Assembly: GCA_002292375.1 (NCBI GenBank)
Contig: DBBV01000006.1
Span: forward strand, 124,001 to 188,000
DNA: 64,000 bases
Source of the DNA: Methylococcaceae bacterium UBA975
Lineage (GTDB): Bacteria; Pseudomonadota; Gammaproteobacteria; Methylococcales; Cycloclasticaceae
Direction: 5' to 3'
A model generated the notes under the pieces. It worked only from the letters and a program-made list of their open reading frames with translations. It made no database searches and had not been told where the DNA came from. Shown here in pieces: positions 25,344 through 34,654 of this stretch; position 1 is the stretch's first letter, and each line of letters begins with the position of its first letter. A program made the translations under genes and the position numbers.

Positions 25344-26268
25344 TTGGGCCTAAGGTGAGGTTATCGAGAGCGTGAGCGGTCAGGTAATCGGCGGCCTTCA
25401 TTCGGCGTTTATTGGCGGCTTGTAGTTCAGTGATTTCAAGGTAGCGATCCTGACAGGCAACCAATAAACGGCGTTGATCAATTTTTACCCGGCCTGGTAT
25501 CTCATGCTGATGTTGTTCGGCCAGTTTGGCGTGCCAAATGCGCAATGGCTCATTACCCATTAGCGTGTGTGCCACCGGCCAGGGGTTATAGCCACGGATC
25601 GCCGTCAGTACATCTAGTGCAGGCTTGTTCCAGTTGATACTTGCTTCTTGTTTACTGAGTTTGTGGGCATAACTGACGCCAAGCTTGGGTTGGGTGATAG
25701 GTTTTAAGCACCGCTGCTCGACGTCGGGCAATAATGAAATAAGCGCCTCAGCACCCAATAGGGACAGTTGATTATGCAGTGTGTCTGAGGTGTCATCAGC
25801 TTGTATGGTGTATCGAGAGGTGGCAAGCATGTCGCCGGTATCTAGACCTTTGTCCATCTGCATCAAGGTGACGCCGGTTTCTTCATCGCCTGCCAAGATG
25901 GCGCGTTGAATGGGGGCAGCGCCTCGCCAGCGGGGCAACAAGGAGGCGTGAATATTAATGCAGCCGTAACGGGGTATGCTGAGCACCTCGGGTGGTAAAA
26001 TTACGCCGTAAGCCACGACAATCATCAGGTCGGCTTGGTAGTCAGCTAGGGTGTCTCGTGTTTGCGCATCGTTAAAATTAAACGGTTGCTGGACGGGTAG
26101 ATTATGAGTTAAAGCACACTGCTTTACCGGACTAGGTTGAACTTTTCTGCCCCGACCCGCAGGCCGATCAGGTTGCGTGTAAACGGCACAAACGTGGTGA
26201 TTGCTTTGTAGCAACGCGTTGAGTGTGGGGACAGAAAATTCAGGCGTACCTGCAAAAACAATGTTCAT
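25330..26268 (-). CDS. fmt: Methionyl-tRNA formyltransferase
   Basis: Fmt transfers a formyl group from 10-formyl-THF to initiator Met-tRNA. The 312-residue enzyme has the N-terminal Rossmann formyltransferase domain with NIVFAGTPEFSVPTL, the folate site ASLLPRWRGAAPIQ and the catalytic Asn-His-Asp set in CINIHASLLPRWRG and DKGLDTGDML. An OB-like C-terminal domain follows (from about residue 205). It follows def by 24 bp and overlaps rsmB by 14 bp, forming a start-to-finish initiation module with peptide deformylase. Confidence 0.96.
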   Translation of the reverse strand: MNIVFAGTPEFSVPTLNALLQSNHHVCAVYTQPDRPAGRGRKVQPSPVKQCALTHNLPVQQPFNFNDAQTRDTLADYQADLMIVVAYGVILPPEVLSIPRYGCINIHASLLPRWRGAAPIQRAILAGDEETGVTLMQMDKGLDTGDMLATSRYTIQADDTSDTLHNQLSLLGAEALISLLPDVEQRCLKPITQPKLGVSYAHKLSKQEASINWNKPALDVLTAIRGYNPWPVAHTLMGNEPLRIWHAKLAEQHQHEIPGRVKIDQRRLLVACQDRYLEITELQAANKRRMKAADYLTAHALDNLTLGPNEAP

Positions 26269-26292
26269 TCGGGGTGACTGCTAAATCGCTTA

Positions 26293-26826
26293 TTATAGCG
26301 TGGAAGCAGGTCGAGATTTGAGATTAGCGGACTCTTTTTCTTGTCGCTCAAGTTTGCTTCGAATTCTGTTGCGTTTTAACGGGGATAAATAATCGACAAA
26401 TAGCTTGCCGTCTAAATGATCGATTTCGTGTTGAATGCAAACAGCGAGCAGTCCATCTGTAGTCAGTTCAAATGTGTCGCCTTGTTTGTCCAGCGCCTTC
26501 ACCGTGATGCTTTCGGCTCTTTCTACATTTTCATAGAAACCGGGCACAGAAAGGCAGCCTTCCTGCATAACCTCGACCCCTTCTTTGTGTGTAATAACAG
26601 GATTTATAAAGCATAAGGGCTGGTTTTTTTCTTCAGATACGTCGATAACCATCAAGCGTTTGTGAAAATTAACCTGAGAGGCAGCTAAACCAATACCTGG
26701 TGCAGCATACATTGTGTCGAACATATCTGTAATCATTAAGCGAAGGTCATCGTCAATGGTTTGTATGTCGGTTGCTTTGGTACGCAAACGCTTGTCAGGA
26801 AAGCAAAGAATGTCGAGTATGGCCAT
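26293..26826 (-). CDS. def: Peptide deformylase
   Basis: This Fe2+/Zn2+ metalloprotease removes the formyl group from nascent proteins. The 177-residue type I deformylase has all three family motifs: GIGLAASQVN, EGCLSVPGF (metal-binding Cys) and IQHEIDHLDG (two metal His and catalytic Glu). It is the first gene of the minus-strand operon def-fmt-rsmB-DUF4390-ntrY-ntrX-trkA-trkH. Its start is divergent from the LysM protein gene across 131 bp. Confidence 0.96.
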   Translation of the reverse strand: MAILDILCFPDKRLRTKATDIQTIDDDLRLMITDMFDTMYAAPGIGLAASQVNFHKRLMVIDVSEEKNQPLCFINPVITHKEGVEVMQEGCLSVPGFYENVERAESITVKALDKQGDTFELTTDGLLAVCIQHEIDHLDGKLFVDYLSPLKRNRIRSKLERQEKESANLKSRPASTL

Positions 26827-26957
26827 ATTATTTGTGTGAAATGTGCGTTTATGCTCAATTGTATCAAGGGATTCTAACTAATTTAGGTTAAACTTTGAAT
26901 AGTGAATATTTTACGATAAACTTAGATGCACTATTTTTGCCAAAAAAAAGGAAGATC

Positions 26958-27980
26958 ATGGCTATGAAAAAACTGTTAGGGGTCTGGCTTGGCGTATTGT
27001 TTTGCTGCAATGTGTTGGCGAATGACGTTACTTTAAATCCTACGCACCCTGACCGTTACGTAGTGGTTAAAGGCGATACTTTGTGGGATATTTCCGCCCG
27101 TTTTCTGGCTTTGCCATGGCGTTGGCCAGATATATGGCAAGCTAATGAGCAGATTGCTAACCCACATTTAATTTACCCAGGCGATGTGCTTGAGCTTTCA
27201 TTTATTGACGGCCGGCCTCGGTTAACATTAAGTCGGGGCAACGGTAAGCTCTCACCCAGTATTCGTCGTTCCAGTTTAGATGAAGCGATTCCAACGATAC
27301 CTGTTGACGCAATTGCGGCTTTCTTGAATAAGCCGAGGGTGATGAGCCAGCAAGAATATGATGCCGCACCGTATATTGTAGCGTTTGACGATGAGCATAT
27401 TTTAGGCAGCCCTGGCAATAAAGCGTATGTGCGTGCGTTACAGGACAGTGCGCAAGAAGGTTATAGCGTGGTGCGTCAAGGGGAGGAATACAAAGACGGT
27501 GTTAGCGGGGAAGCACTAGGTTTTGAGTCGGTGTTTATCGCCGAATCAACCGTATTGTCAACAGGTGATCCGGCTGCGGTGATGCTGTCAAAGACGACTC
27601 GTGAGGTACGTAAAGGCGATCGCTTATTGCCTGCCACTGAAGGCCCTATTGTGCAAAATTATTTTCCACACGCACCTAAAAAAGACATTAAAGGAACCAT
27701 TATTGGTGTGGTGGACGGCGTCACCCAAATCGGTAAATTGGATATTGTCGTTATAGATAGGGGTGCGCGCGATGGTGTTGAAGCGGGTCATGTGCTGCAG
27801 ATTGATCAAGCGGGTGAAACGGTACGAGACGTTATTGCCGGAGCGGGCGCTGAGGTAACCTTACCGGATGAAAAGGCGGGTTTATTGATGGTGTTTCGCA
27901 CTTTTGAACGGCTTAGCTACGCAATAGTCATGCAAAGCAAGCGTGTAATGCACCGCTTAGACGTCGTCCGCACACCTTAA
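26958..27980 (+). CDS. LysM-domain exported protein upstream of dprA
   Basis: A signal peptide (MAMKKLLGVWLGVLFCCNVLA) is followed by a LysM peptidoglycan-binding domain at about residues 34-82 (YVVVKGDTLWDIS, NPHLIYPGDVLEL). A roughly 250-residue C-terminal region without a familiar fold follows. The protein is likely periplasmic and bound to the cell wall. I chose the ATG at 26958, which has a good AAAGGAAG ribosome site and a proper signal peptide, over a TTG 63 bp upstream. A LysM protein just before dprA and smg is a recurring gammaproteobacterial arrangement. Its function there is unknown. The dprA frame begins within 32 bp of its stop. Confidence 0.88.
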   Translation: MAMKKLLGVWLGVLFCCNVLANDVTLNPTHPDRYVVVKGDTLWDISARFLALPWRWPDIWQANEQIANPHLIYPGDVLELSFIDGRPRLTLSRGNGKLSPSIRRSSLDEAIPTIPVDAIAAFLNKPRVMSQQEYDAAPYIVAFDDEHILGSPGNKAYVRALQDSAQEGYSVVRQGEEYKDGVSGEALGFESVFIAESTVLSTGDPAAVMLSKTTREVRKGDRLLPATEGPIVQNYFPHAPKKDIKGTIIGVVDGVTQIGKLDIVVIDRGARDGVEAGHVLQIDQAGETVRDVIAGAGAEVTLPDEKAGLLMVFRTFERLSYAIVMQSKRVMHRLDVVRTP

Positions 27981-28011
27981 TTTGGACCAAATCGAACAGC
28001 CTGATGAAGGA

Positions 28012-29133
28012 ATGCCTTCGTCAGGCTTTGTTTTAAGTGAACGACGCTATTGGCTTGCCTTGTGGCGAGTTAAAGGGGTTGGGGCAAAAAACTTCATTAG
28101 TTTGCTGGAAGTGTTTTCCCACCCAAAACGCGTTTTAACAGCGACACTAAGTGAACTAAAAAACGCCGGGGTGTCTGCCGAGTTAGCTGAACGTATTCAA
28201 CGTATCGATCTTAGTGACGCTGACCAAGATATTAAATGGTTGCAGAATGATGACTGTCATTTAATGTGTTGGCATGATGACGACTACCCAAGTTTGCTGA
28301 AAGAAATACATGATCCGCCGCCCGTTTTGTTTATTCGCGGCAATCGCGCTTTACTGTCTTCGCTTCAAATTGCTGTAGTCGGTACGAGGAACCCCTCGGC
28401 GCTGGCGTTAAAAACGACGCGTGCATTTGCCAATAGTTTTGCAACTATCGGCTTAACGGTGACTAGCGGGCTGGCACTGGGTATAGATCAAGCTGCGCAC
28501 CAGGGTGCTATCGATGTTAGCGGAAAAACAATTGCCGTGGCAGCAACCGGTTTAGACAGGGTGTACCCAGCAAGCAATAGGGATTTGGCTGAAAAAATTA
28601 TAGAAGCGGGCGCTATGGTGTCGGAGTTTCCAATAGGTGTTCACCCGCAAGCAGGGTATTTTCCGCGGCGAAATAGGATCATCAGTGGCCTAAGTTTGGG
28701 CGTGTTAGTCGTGGAGGCCGCTTTAAAAAGTGGTACGTTGGTTACGGCTAAACACGCAATGGAACAAGGTCGTGAAGTGTTTGCTATGCCAGGTTCAATA
28801 CACAACCCACAGGCCAAAGGTTGTCATTATTTAATACGTCAAGGCGCAAAATTAGTTGAAACAGCCGAAGATGTGTTAGAAGATTTGGGAGCCTTGTCTT
28901 TGGCTGCCGCGTCTAAATCCTTTGTGTCGGACGAGCTTGTGTCTGCAAAAACGGATTCATTAGGTGATGATTATTTGCAGTTACTCGAAAAAATCGCCTT
29001 TGCTCCCACCTCAGTTGATGATCTAATAGAGGGAACTGATTTTACAGCGGAAGAAATTTCCTCTATGTTATTAGTGTTGGAGTTAGAAGGTTTAGTATTA
29101 TCATCACCTGGTGGGCTTTTCTGTCGGTGTTAA
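28012..29133 (+). CDS. dprA: DNA-processing protein DprA
   Basis: DprA (Smf) binds single-stranded DNA and loads RecA during natural transformation. It is also widely kept in non-competent bacteria. The protein of about 373 residues has an N-terminal helix-hairpin-helix-like region (WRVKGVGAKNFISLLEVF), then the Rossmann-like DprA core (AVVGTRNPSALALKTTRAFA, SGLALGIDQAAHQGA, FPRRNRIISGLS, GTLVTAKHAMEQGREVFAMPG). A C-terminal winged-helix domain follows (LVLELEGLVLSSPGGLF). The frame extends to a TTG at 27982. I prefer the ATG at 28012, although AAGGA lies directly against it and neither start is strongly supported. Confidence 0.94.
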   Translation: MPSSGFVLSERRYWLALWRVKGVGAKNFISLLEVFSHPKRVLTATLSELKNAGVSAELAERIQRIDLSDADQDIKWLQNDDCHLMCWHDDDYPSLLKEIHDPPPVLFIRGNRALLSSLQIAVVGTRNPSALALKTTRAFANSFATIGLTVTSGLALGIDQAAHQGAIDVSGKTIAVAATGLDRVYPASNRDLAEKIIEAGAMVSEFPIGVHPQAGYFPRRNRIISGLSLGVLVVEAALKSGTLVTAKHAMEQGREVFAMPGSIHNPQAKGCHYLIRQGAKLVETAEDVLEDLGALSLAAASKSFVSDELVSAKTDSLGDDYLQLLEKIAFAPTSVDDLIEGTDFTAEEISSMLLVLELEGLVLSSPGGLFCRC

Positions 29134-29164
29134 ACAGACCCAGTAAGAGATTAATTTGAAAGAA

Positions 29165-29641
29165 ATGAAAGAAACTATTTTTGACGTACTCGTGTATCTA
29201 TTCGAGCACTACATTGACGTGGGTGACGATCAGGTAATTGAGCAAGGTAAATTAAAAACCGAATTGTTAGAAGCGGGATTTACCGATAGCTACGTGGATC
29301 GTGCCTTCGATTGGATGGAAGAATTGAGTAATCAGCCGACGATGGCCGCCGAAAATTCGGTTGGACAACGGTCAATCAGGATACATTCGCCAGAAGAGCA
29401 GCAACGATTTGACGTCGATGCGCAAGGCTTCCTGATGTTTTTAGAGCAAGCAGGTATTATCGATGCGACCCGACGTGAATTGATTATTGATAGGGCGATG
29501 GCCCTTGGCGACACCACGTTGACGGTTGATCACATTAAATGGGTTGCGTTGATGGTATTGTTTAGTCAGTCTGGTATGGAAGGGCACTACTCGCAGATGG
29601 AAGACTTGGTCTACGGCGATATTCCATTCGAGCTTCACTGA
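29165..29641 (+). CDS. smg: Smg family protein (DUF494)
   Basis: This member of the Smg/DUF494 family of unknown function is encoded between dprA and topA in many gammaproteobacteria. The product of about 158 residues begins MKETIFDVLVYLFEHYID, matching the family N-terminus, with an acidic body (VDRAFDWMEELSN). The ORF can be extended by three codons to a TTG at 29156. The ATG at 29165 matches the homologous start better, while the TTG has a slightly better ribosome site (AAGAGA). It ends 7 bp before the topA ATG. Confidence 0.92.
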   Translation: MKETIFDVLVYLFEHYIDVGDDQVIEQGKLKTELLEAGFTDSYVDRAFDWMEELSNQPTMAAENSVGQRSIRIHSPEEQQRFDVDAQGFLMFLEQAGIIDATRRELIIDRAMALGDTTLTVDHIKWVALMVLFSQSGMEGHYSQMEDLVYGDIPFELH

Positions 29642-29648
29642 GCGCCTT

Positions 29649-31943
29649 ATGTCCAATCTAGTTATTGTTGAATCGCCTGCAAAGGCCAAAACCATTGAAA
29701 AATATTTAGGTAAGGGGTTTCAAGTATTGGCCTCTTATGGTCATGTGCGTGACTTGGTACCGAAAGAAGGCGCGGTTGATACCGGTAACGACTTTGCAAT
29801 GAAGTATTCATTAGTTGAGCGCAATCAACGGCACGTTCAAGCCATTACCAAGGCAATGAAAAAGGCCGACGCGCTCTACCTCGCGACTGATCCAGATCGT
29901 GAAGGTGAAGCCATTTCATGGCATGTGGCAGAGCTACTAAAAGAAAAAAAATTATTAAAAGACAAACCCATATACCGGGTAGTTTTTCATGAAATCACCA
30001 AAGCGGCCATCCAAAGTGCGATCAAAGAACCGCGTGAATTGTCGATGGAGATGGTTGACGCACAACAAGCGAGGCGTGCGCTGGATTATTTGGTGGGGTT
30101 TAATTTATCGCCTTTATTATGGAAAAAAATCAGGCGAGGTTTGTCGGCTGGTCGTGTGCAAAGTCCCGCGTTGCGGCTAATAGTTGAACGTGAGCTAGAA
30201 ATAGAAGCCTTTAAAAGCCGCGAGTATTGGAGTATCGAATCAAAGGTGTCGTCCAGCGAGCAAGCATTTAGTGCGAAATTGACGGTGTTTGATAATGAGA
30301 AGTTAAGCCAGTTTAGCGTGACCGATGAGGAGCGTGCGAAACAAGTCACAGATAGTTTGCTTTCCGCCGCTGCGAGCAAGTTGTTGGTCAAAACCTTGAA
30401 GAAAAAGCAGCGAAAGCGTAACCCAGCAGCGCCGTTTACCACCTCAACCTTACAGCAAGAAGCGGCTAGAAAGCTGGGCTTTACCACTAAAAAAACGATG
30501 CAAGTGGCGCAGCAACTGTATGAAGGGGTGACGATAGGTACCGAATCGGAGGGTTTAATTACCTACATGCGTACTGACTCGGTTAATCTAGCCGATGAGG
30601 CCGTGGAATCAATTAGGCAGCTGATAGCGACACGTTATGGTAAAGAAAACGTGCCAGCAAAGCCTCTCGTATATAAAACAAAGTCAAAAAACGCGCAGGA
30701 AGCCCACGAAGCAGTCAGGCCGAGCTCAGTTGAGCGAATTCCAGAAGAAATACGGGGCTCATTAACGAACGATCAATATAAATTATATTTATTGATTTGG
30801 AAAAGAACCGTGGCTTGCCAAATGGCGCATGCGGTCATCGACATGGTCAGTGCTGAATTGACCTGCGGCAATGAACATATTTTTCGTGCGACCGGTTCTA
30901 CGGTTAATAAACCGGGGTTCATGTCAGTTTATTTAGAAGGCAAAGATGACACCAAAGGTGATGACGATAGCAAAGAGAATTTGCTGCCACCGATGAAAGA
31001 AGGCGAGCTGGTTGACTTGATAGAAGTGATACCGAATCAGCACTTTACAGAGCCACCACCAAGATACGGCGAAGCTAGTCTGGTTAAATCTCTTGAAGAA
31101 TATGGTATTGGACGGCCTTCTACGTATGCCTCCATTATTTCTACCTTGCAAAACCGTGAGTATGTCGAGCTCGAACAAAAACGTTTTTACCCGACCGATG
31201 TAGGACGTATTGTTATTAAGTTTTTGACCGAACACTTCACTAATTACGTTGATTATGATTTTACTGCAAAGCTAGAAGACGATTTAGATGCCGTCTCCAG
31301 AGGCGAGATGAAATGGTTGCCGGTAATGGAAAAGTTTTGGCAGCCTTTTAAATCGTTGATTGATGATAAGGAGCAAAGTGTTCAACGTAGCGATGTAACG
31401 CAAGAAGCGATGGACGAAAAATGCCCTGAATGCGGTAAACAATTATCAATACGTTTGGGGCGTAATGGCCGATTTATTGGCTGTACTGATTACCCTGAGT
31501 GTGGTTACACCAGGAACCTCAATGATGATGCTGCTTCAGCAGAACCAGAGGTAGTCGAAGGCAGGCAGTGCCCAAAATGTGATGCGAATTTAATTATTCG
31601 GTCGGGACGCTATGGCAAATTTATTGGCTGTAGCGCTTACCCCGCGTGTAAACACATGGAGCCACTTGAAAAGCCAAAAGACACAAATGTGGTTTGTCCC
31701 GAGTGCAAAAAGGGCAGCATCTTAGAGCGAAAATCACGTAAAGGAAAAATATTTTATTCCTGTTCAAATTACCCAAAATGTAAATATGCCCTTTGGAATG
31801 AGCCTATTAATGAGCCTTGTCCCAATTGTAATTGGCCTATTTTGACTGTTAAAATAACCAAAAGTCGCGGCGCAGAAAAAGTATGTCCACAGCAGGACTG
31901 CTCGTATATAACGCCTTGCGAAGAAATGGCTAAACCTAACTAG
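29649..31943 (+). CDS. topA: DNA topoisomerase I
   Basis: This type IA topoisomerase relaxes negative supercoils. The 764-residue protein has an N-terminal Toprim domain (VIVESPAKAKTIEKYLG, acidic triad in DPDREGEA) and the catalytic Tyr at position 306 (LITYMRTDS). Four C-terminal Cys4 zinc motifs follow from about residue 585: CPECG/CTDYPEC, CPKCD/CSAYPAC, CPECK/CSNYPKC and CPNC/CPQQDC. It is somewhat shorter than E. coli TopA because the long C-terminal ribbon region is partly absent. It follows smg by 7 bp. Confidence 0.97.
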   Translation: MSNLVIVESPAKAKTIEKYLGKGFQVLASYGHVRDLVPKEGAVDTGNDFAMKYSLVERNQRHVQAITKAMKKADALYLATDPDREGEAISWHVAELLKEKKLLKDKPIYRVVFHEITKAAIQSAIKEPRELSMEMVDAQQARRALDYLVGFNLSPLLWKKIRRGLSAGRVQSPALRLIVERELEIEAFKSREYWSIESKVSSSEQAFSAKLTVFDNEKLSQFSVTDEERAKQVTDSLLSAAASKLLVKTLKKKQRKRNPAAPFTTSTLQQEAARKLGFTTKKTMQVAQQLYEGVTIGTESEGLITYMRTDSVNLADEAVESIRQLIATRYGKENVPAKPLVYKTKSKNAQEAHEAVRPSSVERIPEEIRGSLTNDQYKLYLLIWKRTVACQMAHAVIDMVSAELTCGNEHIFRATGSTVNKPGFMSVYLEGKDDTKGDDDSKENLLPPMKEGELVDLIEVIPNQHFTEPPPRYGEASLVKSLEEYGIGRPSTYASIISTLQNREYVELEQKRFYPTDVGRIVIKFLTEHFTNYVDYDFTAKLEDDLDAVSRGEMKWLPVMEKFWQPFKSLIDDKEQSVQRSDVTQEAMDEKCPECGKQLSIRLGRNGRFIGCTDYPECGYTRNLNDDAASAEPEVVEGRQCPKCDANLIIRSGRYGKFIGCSAYPACKHMEPLEKPKDTNVVCPECKKGSILERKSRKGKIFYSCSNYPKCKYALWNEPINEPCPNCNWPILTVKITKSRGAEKVCPQQDCSYITPCEEMAKPN

Positions 31944-31951
31944 ATGAATTG

Positions 31952-32473
31952 ATGAATATGACTGAAGATAAAAAAACGTTTGTTGCTGTGTTAATGGGGT
32001 CTGACTCGGACCTACCCGTAATGCAGTCGACTTTAGATGTGCTAAGTGGCTTACAAATTCCCTATGAAGTAAGAATTAGCTCGGCGCACAGAACACCCGT
32101 AGAAACTCACGAATATGTCACCAATGCAGACCAACGGGGTTGTGGTGTCTTTATTGCGGCAGCGGGTTTGGCAGCACACTTAGCGGGTGCGGTAGCAGCT
32201 AATACAGTGAAGCCAGTCATCGGCGTCCCATTGGATGCGGGCTCGGTGCAAGGAATGGACGCGCTGCTCTCCACGGTTCAAATGCCTGGAGGTATTCCGG
32301 TAGCGAGTGTGGCGATCGGTAAACCAGGTGCAAAAAATGCGGCCTATTTGGCGGCACAAATTTTGGCGCTGTCTGATAAAGACCTAGCGGCACGTGTGTT
32401 AGCAGATAGAAAAGCGTCCGCTGAAGCAGTATTACAAAAAAACCGCGAGTTACAGCAAACGCTCGGTTCTTAA
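31952..32473 (+). CDS. purE: N5-carboxyaminoimidazole ribonucleotide mutase
   Basis: Class I PurE converts N5-CAIR to CAIR in purine synthesis. The 173-residue protein has the substrate-binding loops LMGSDSDLPVMQ and RISSAHRTPVETHEY and the conserved FIAAAGLAAHLAGA and GVPLDAGS segments. Possible starts are TTG 31949, ATG 31952 and ATG 31958, and I use the first ATG. It lies 8 bp after topA and 17 bp before tsaC. No purK is adjacent, so its partner must lie elsewhere. Confidence 0.95.
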   Translation: MNMTEDKKTFVAVLMGSDSDLPVMQSTLDVLSGLQIPYEVRISSAHRTPVETHEYVTNADQRGCGVFIAAAGLAAHLAGAVAANTVKPVIGVPLDAGSVQGMDALLSTVQMPGGIPVASVAIGKPGAKNAAYLAAQILALSDKDLAARVLADRKASAEAVLQKNRELQQTLGS

Positions 32474-32490
32474 TTTTAAGCGAGCCGCTT

Positions 32491-33045
32491 ATGCCATCTG
32501 CTTGGCAAAAAAGACAATGTGTCGAACAACTGCGCCGGGGCGGACTAATCGCTTACCCGACCGAGGCTGTTTATGGTTTGGGTTGTGATCCTTTAAACAG
32601 GCAAGCAGTTTTTGCCTTGTTGGCGCTAAAAAAAAGGGCGTGGCAGAAAGGACTTATTTTAATTGCTGCCGACATTAGTCAAATTGAACCCTTTATAAAA
32701 AACCTACCTGAGGCGATTAAAAAAAGGATACTTGATCCATGTCAGGAAGCGACTACGTGGGTCTTGCCAGCAAAAAAAAGTGTGCCAGACTGGTTAACAG
32801 GCACAAATAAAACCATAGCGGTTCGTCTTGTTCAGCACCCGTTGGCACAAGCGATTTGTCGGCAGGCTGGTAGGGCAATTGTTTCGACGAGTGCTAATTT
32901 TGCGGGTTGCGAAGCGCTTAGAGTGGGGTACAAAGCACGCGTAAAGTTTGGTAACAAAGGAGTCTTTACACTCAATGGGTCGGTCGGTAGCGCAGCTAAA
33001 CCGAGCCGTTTAATTGACCCTTTTTCTAATAAGCAACTGCGTTAA
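32491..33045 (+). CDS. tsaC: Threonylcarbamoyl-AMP synthase, TsaC/YrdC type
   Basis: TsaC makes threonylcarbamoyl-AMP for the t6A37 modification of ANN-decoding tRNAs. The 184-residue protein matches short YrdC/TsaC rather than the longer Sua5, and has GGLIAYPTEAVYGLGCDP, the KKRAWQKGLILIAA loop and the terminal SRLIDPFSNKQLR. It contains the VSTSANFAGCEA motif. It sits between purE and hemF as in several gammaproteobacteria (aroE-tsaC-hemF being the E. coli-like context). Confidence 0.95.
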   Translation: MPSAWQKRQCVEQLRRGGLIAYPTEAVYGLGCDPLNRQAVFALLALKKRAWQKGLILIAADISQIEPFIKNLPEAIKKRILDPCQEATTWVLPAKKSVPDWLTGTNKTIAVRLVQHPLAQAICRQAGRAIVSTSANFAGCEALRVGYKARVKFGNKGVFTLNGSVGSAAKPSRLIDPFSNKQLR

Positions 33046-33063
33046 CTAGAGGTTATTTCTTAT

Positions 33064-34002
33064 ATGTCGGCACCCAATATACAGGCGGTTAAAGCGTACC
33101 TGCTCGCGTTACAAGACACGATTTGCGCGTCTTTAGAAACTTTAGAAGAAGACGTTAAATTTGTTGAAGATTTGTGGCAGCGCGGTGGTGATACAGGCGG
33201 TGGGCGCACACGAGTGATGGAAAATGGGCAAACGTTTGAACAGGCAGGGGTTAACTTTTCACATGTCCGTGGTGGCTCCTTGCCGGCGTCAGCAACTCAA
33301 AACCGACCTGAACTAGCGGGCCGTGACTTTGAAGCACTAGGCGTATCGTTAGTGATTCATCCGCGCAATCCGTTTGTGCCGACTTCGCATGCTAATGTTC
33401 GTTTTTTTATTGCGGAAAAAGCTGGCGAAGAGCCCATTTGGTGGTTTGGTGGTGGTTTTGATTTAACCCCGTACTATGGCTTTGAAGAGGATGCGGTGCA
33501 TTGGCATCAGCAAGCAAAACAGGCCTGTGACCCTTTCGGTGAAACGGTATACGATGAGTATAAAAAATGGTGCGATGATTATTTTTTTATCAAGCACCGA
33601 GATGAGCCGAGGGGTATCGGGGGTTTGTTTTTTGACGACTTAAATGAAGGCGGTTTTGAGCGTTGTTTCGAACTGATGAAAAGCGTGGGTAACCGCTACC
33701 TTCCTGCGTATATTCCGATCGTCGAGCGGCGCAAAAACCTACCTTTCTCGCAAAAAGAAAAAGATTTTCAGTGCTATCGTCGTGGGCGTTACGTCGAGTT
33801 TAATTTGGTGTATGACCGTGGTACTTTGTTTGGGCTACAGACGGGGGGGCGTACCGAATCCATATTAATGTCGTTACCGCCGAATGTTACATGGCGCTAT
33901 AACTGGCAGCCGGCAGCAAACACCGAAGAAAGTCGTTTGTATGAGGTGTTTTTGCAGCCTAAAGACTGGCTTAATCAACAGGACAAGCAGCTTAAGAGCT
34001 GA
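33064..34002 (+). CDS. hemF: Oxygen-dependent coproporphyrinogen III oxidase
   Basis: HemF oxidatively decarboxylates coproporphyrinogen III to protoporphyrinogen IX using O2. The 312-residue homodimeric enzyme has the family landmarks NFSHVRGGSLPASATQ, the catalytic-site segment WWFGGGFDLTPYYGFEEDAVH, FFDDLNEGGFERCF and EFNLVYDRGTLFGLQTGGR. Dependence on oxygen indicates aerobic growth; an oxygen-independent HemN is not in the window. It overlaps the convergent mlaC-like gene by 11 bp at the 3' end. Confidence 0.96.
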   Translation: MSAPNIQAVKAYLLALQDTICASLETLEEDVKFVEDLWQRGGDTGGGRTRVMENGQTFEQAGVNFSHVRGGSLPASATQNRPELAGRDFEALGVSLVIHPRNPFVPTSHANVRFFIAEKAGEEPIWWFGGGFDLTPYYGFEEDAVHWHQQAKQACDPFGETVYDEYKKWCDDYFFIKHRDEPRGIGGLFFDDLNEGGFERCFELMKSVGNRYLPAYIPIVERRKNLPFSQKEKDFQCYRRGRYVEFNLVYDRGTLFGLQTGGRTESILMSLPPNVTWRYNWQPAANTEESRLYEVFLQPKDWLNQQDKQLKS

Positions 34003-34654
34003 TTTGTACGACCTCAGTAGTAACCGAGCTGGTTTTAGACTGTTCATTTTTTTCAGCCAGCGCTTTGATAACGTTTTCTAAACCACCGCTATTTTTAATA
34101 CTGGTCGCAAAACTGCCTTTGTAGTTTGTAACCATGCTGATGCCTTCAATAATTACGTCATAGGCCTTCCATTGCCCATCATTGTCTAGAGCCATACGGT
34201 AATCAACGGAAACCGGTGGTCTGGCGGCTTGGATTATTTCGGTTTTAACAATAACTCGGCTGTCATCAGCGTTGAGTGACATCGGTAAAAAATGGACTGT
34301 CCAGTCTTGAAACTCTGTGAAGGCAGTTGCGTAGGTGTTAACTAACAAACCCTTGAACTCTTTTTGAAATTGCGTTTTTTGTTGAGTGCTAGCCGTACGC
34401 CAGTATTTACCTAAAACGAGTTTAGAAACCTTATCCAAATCAACGCGAGGCTCGATAACATCGTCGACAAGGTTGAAAATGTATTCACGGTTACCCAGTT
34501 TATCTTTGTCTTTTTTCACAATGTCGTAGAGTAAATCAGATGTTTCTTGAATTACTTGTTGCGGCGCATTGAGTTCAGCAGCAAATGTGTTGCTGTGAAA
34601 GGTTAATAATAAGAGTGTCAGTCCTAAACTGTAAAACCCGTTTATTTTTTTCAT
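33992..34654 (-). CDS. MlaC/Ttg2D-family phospholipid-binding periplasmic protein (solitary)
   Basis: This 220-residue protein has a signal peptide (MKKINGFYSLGLTLLLLTFHSNTFA) and the MlaC-type body: DDVIEPRVDLDKVSKLVLGKYWRTAS, TQKTQFQKEFKGLLVNTYATAF and a late YDVIIEGISMVTNYKGSF. MlaC carries phospholipids across the periplasm between MlaA and MlaFEDB. The usual mlaFED and mlaB genes are not here, so this is either a paralogue or a displaced copy. It is convergent with hemF (11-bp overlap) and stands alone before a 424-bp gap containing hemB regulatory sequence. Confidence 0.88.
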   Translation of the reverse strand: MKKINGFYSLGLTLLLLTFHSNTFAAELNAPQQVIQETSDLLYDIVKKDKDKLGNREYIFNLVDDVIEPRVDLDKVSKLVLGKYWRTASTQQKTQFQKEFKGLLVNTYATAFTEFQDWTVHFLPMSLNADDSRVIVKTEIIQAARPPVSVDYRMALDNDGQWKAYDVIIEGISMVTNYKGSFATSIKNSGGLENVIKALAEKNEQSKTSSVTTEVVQISS

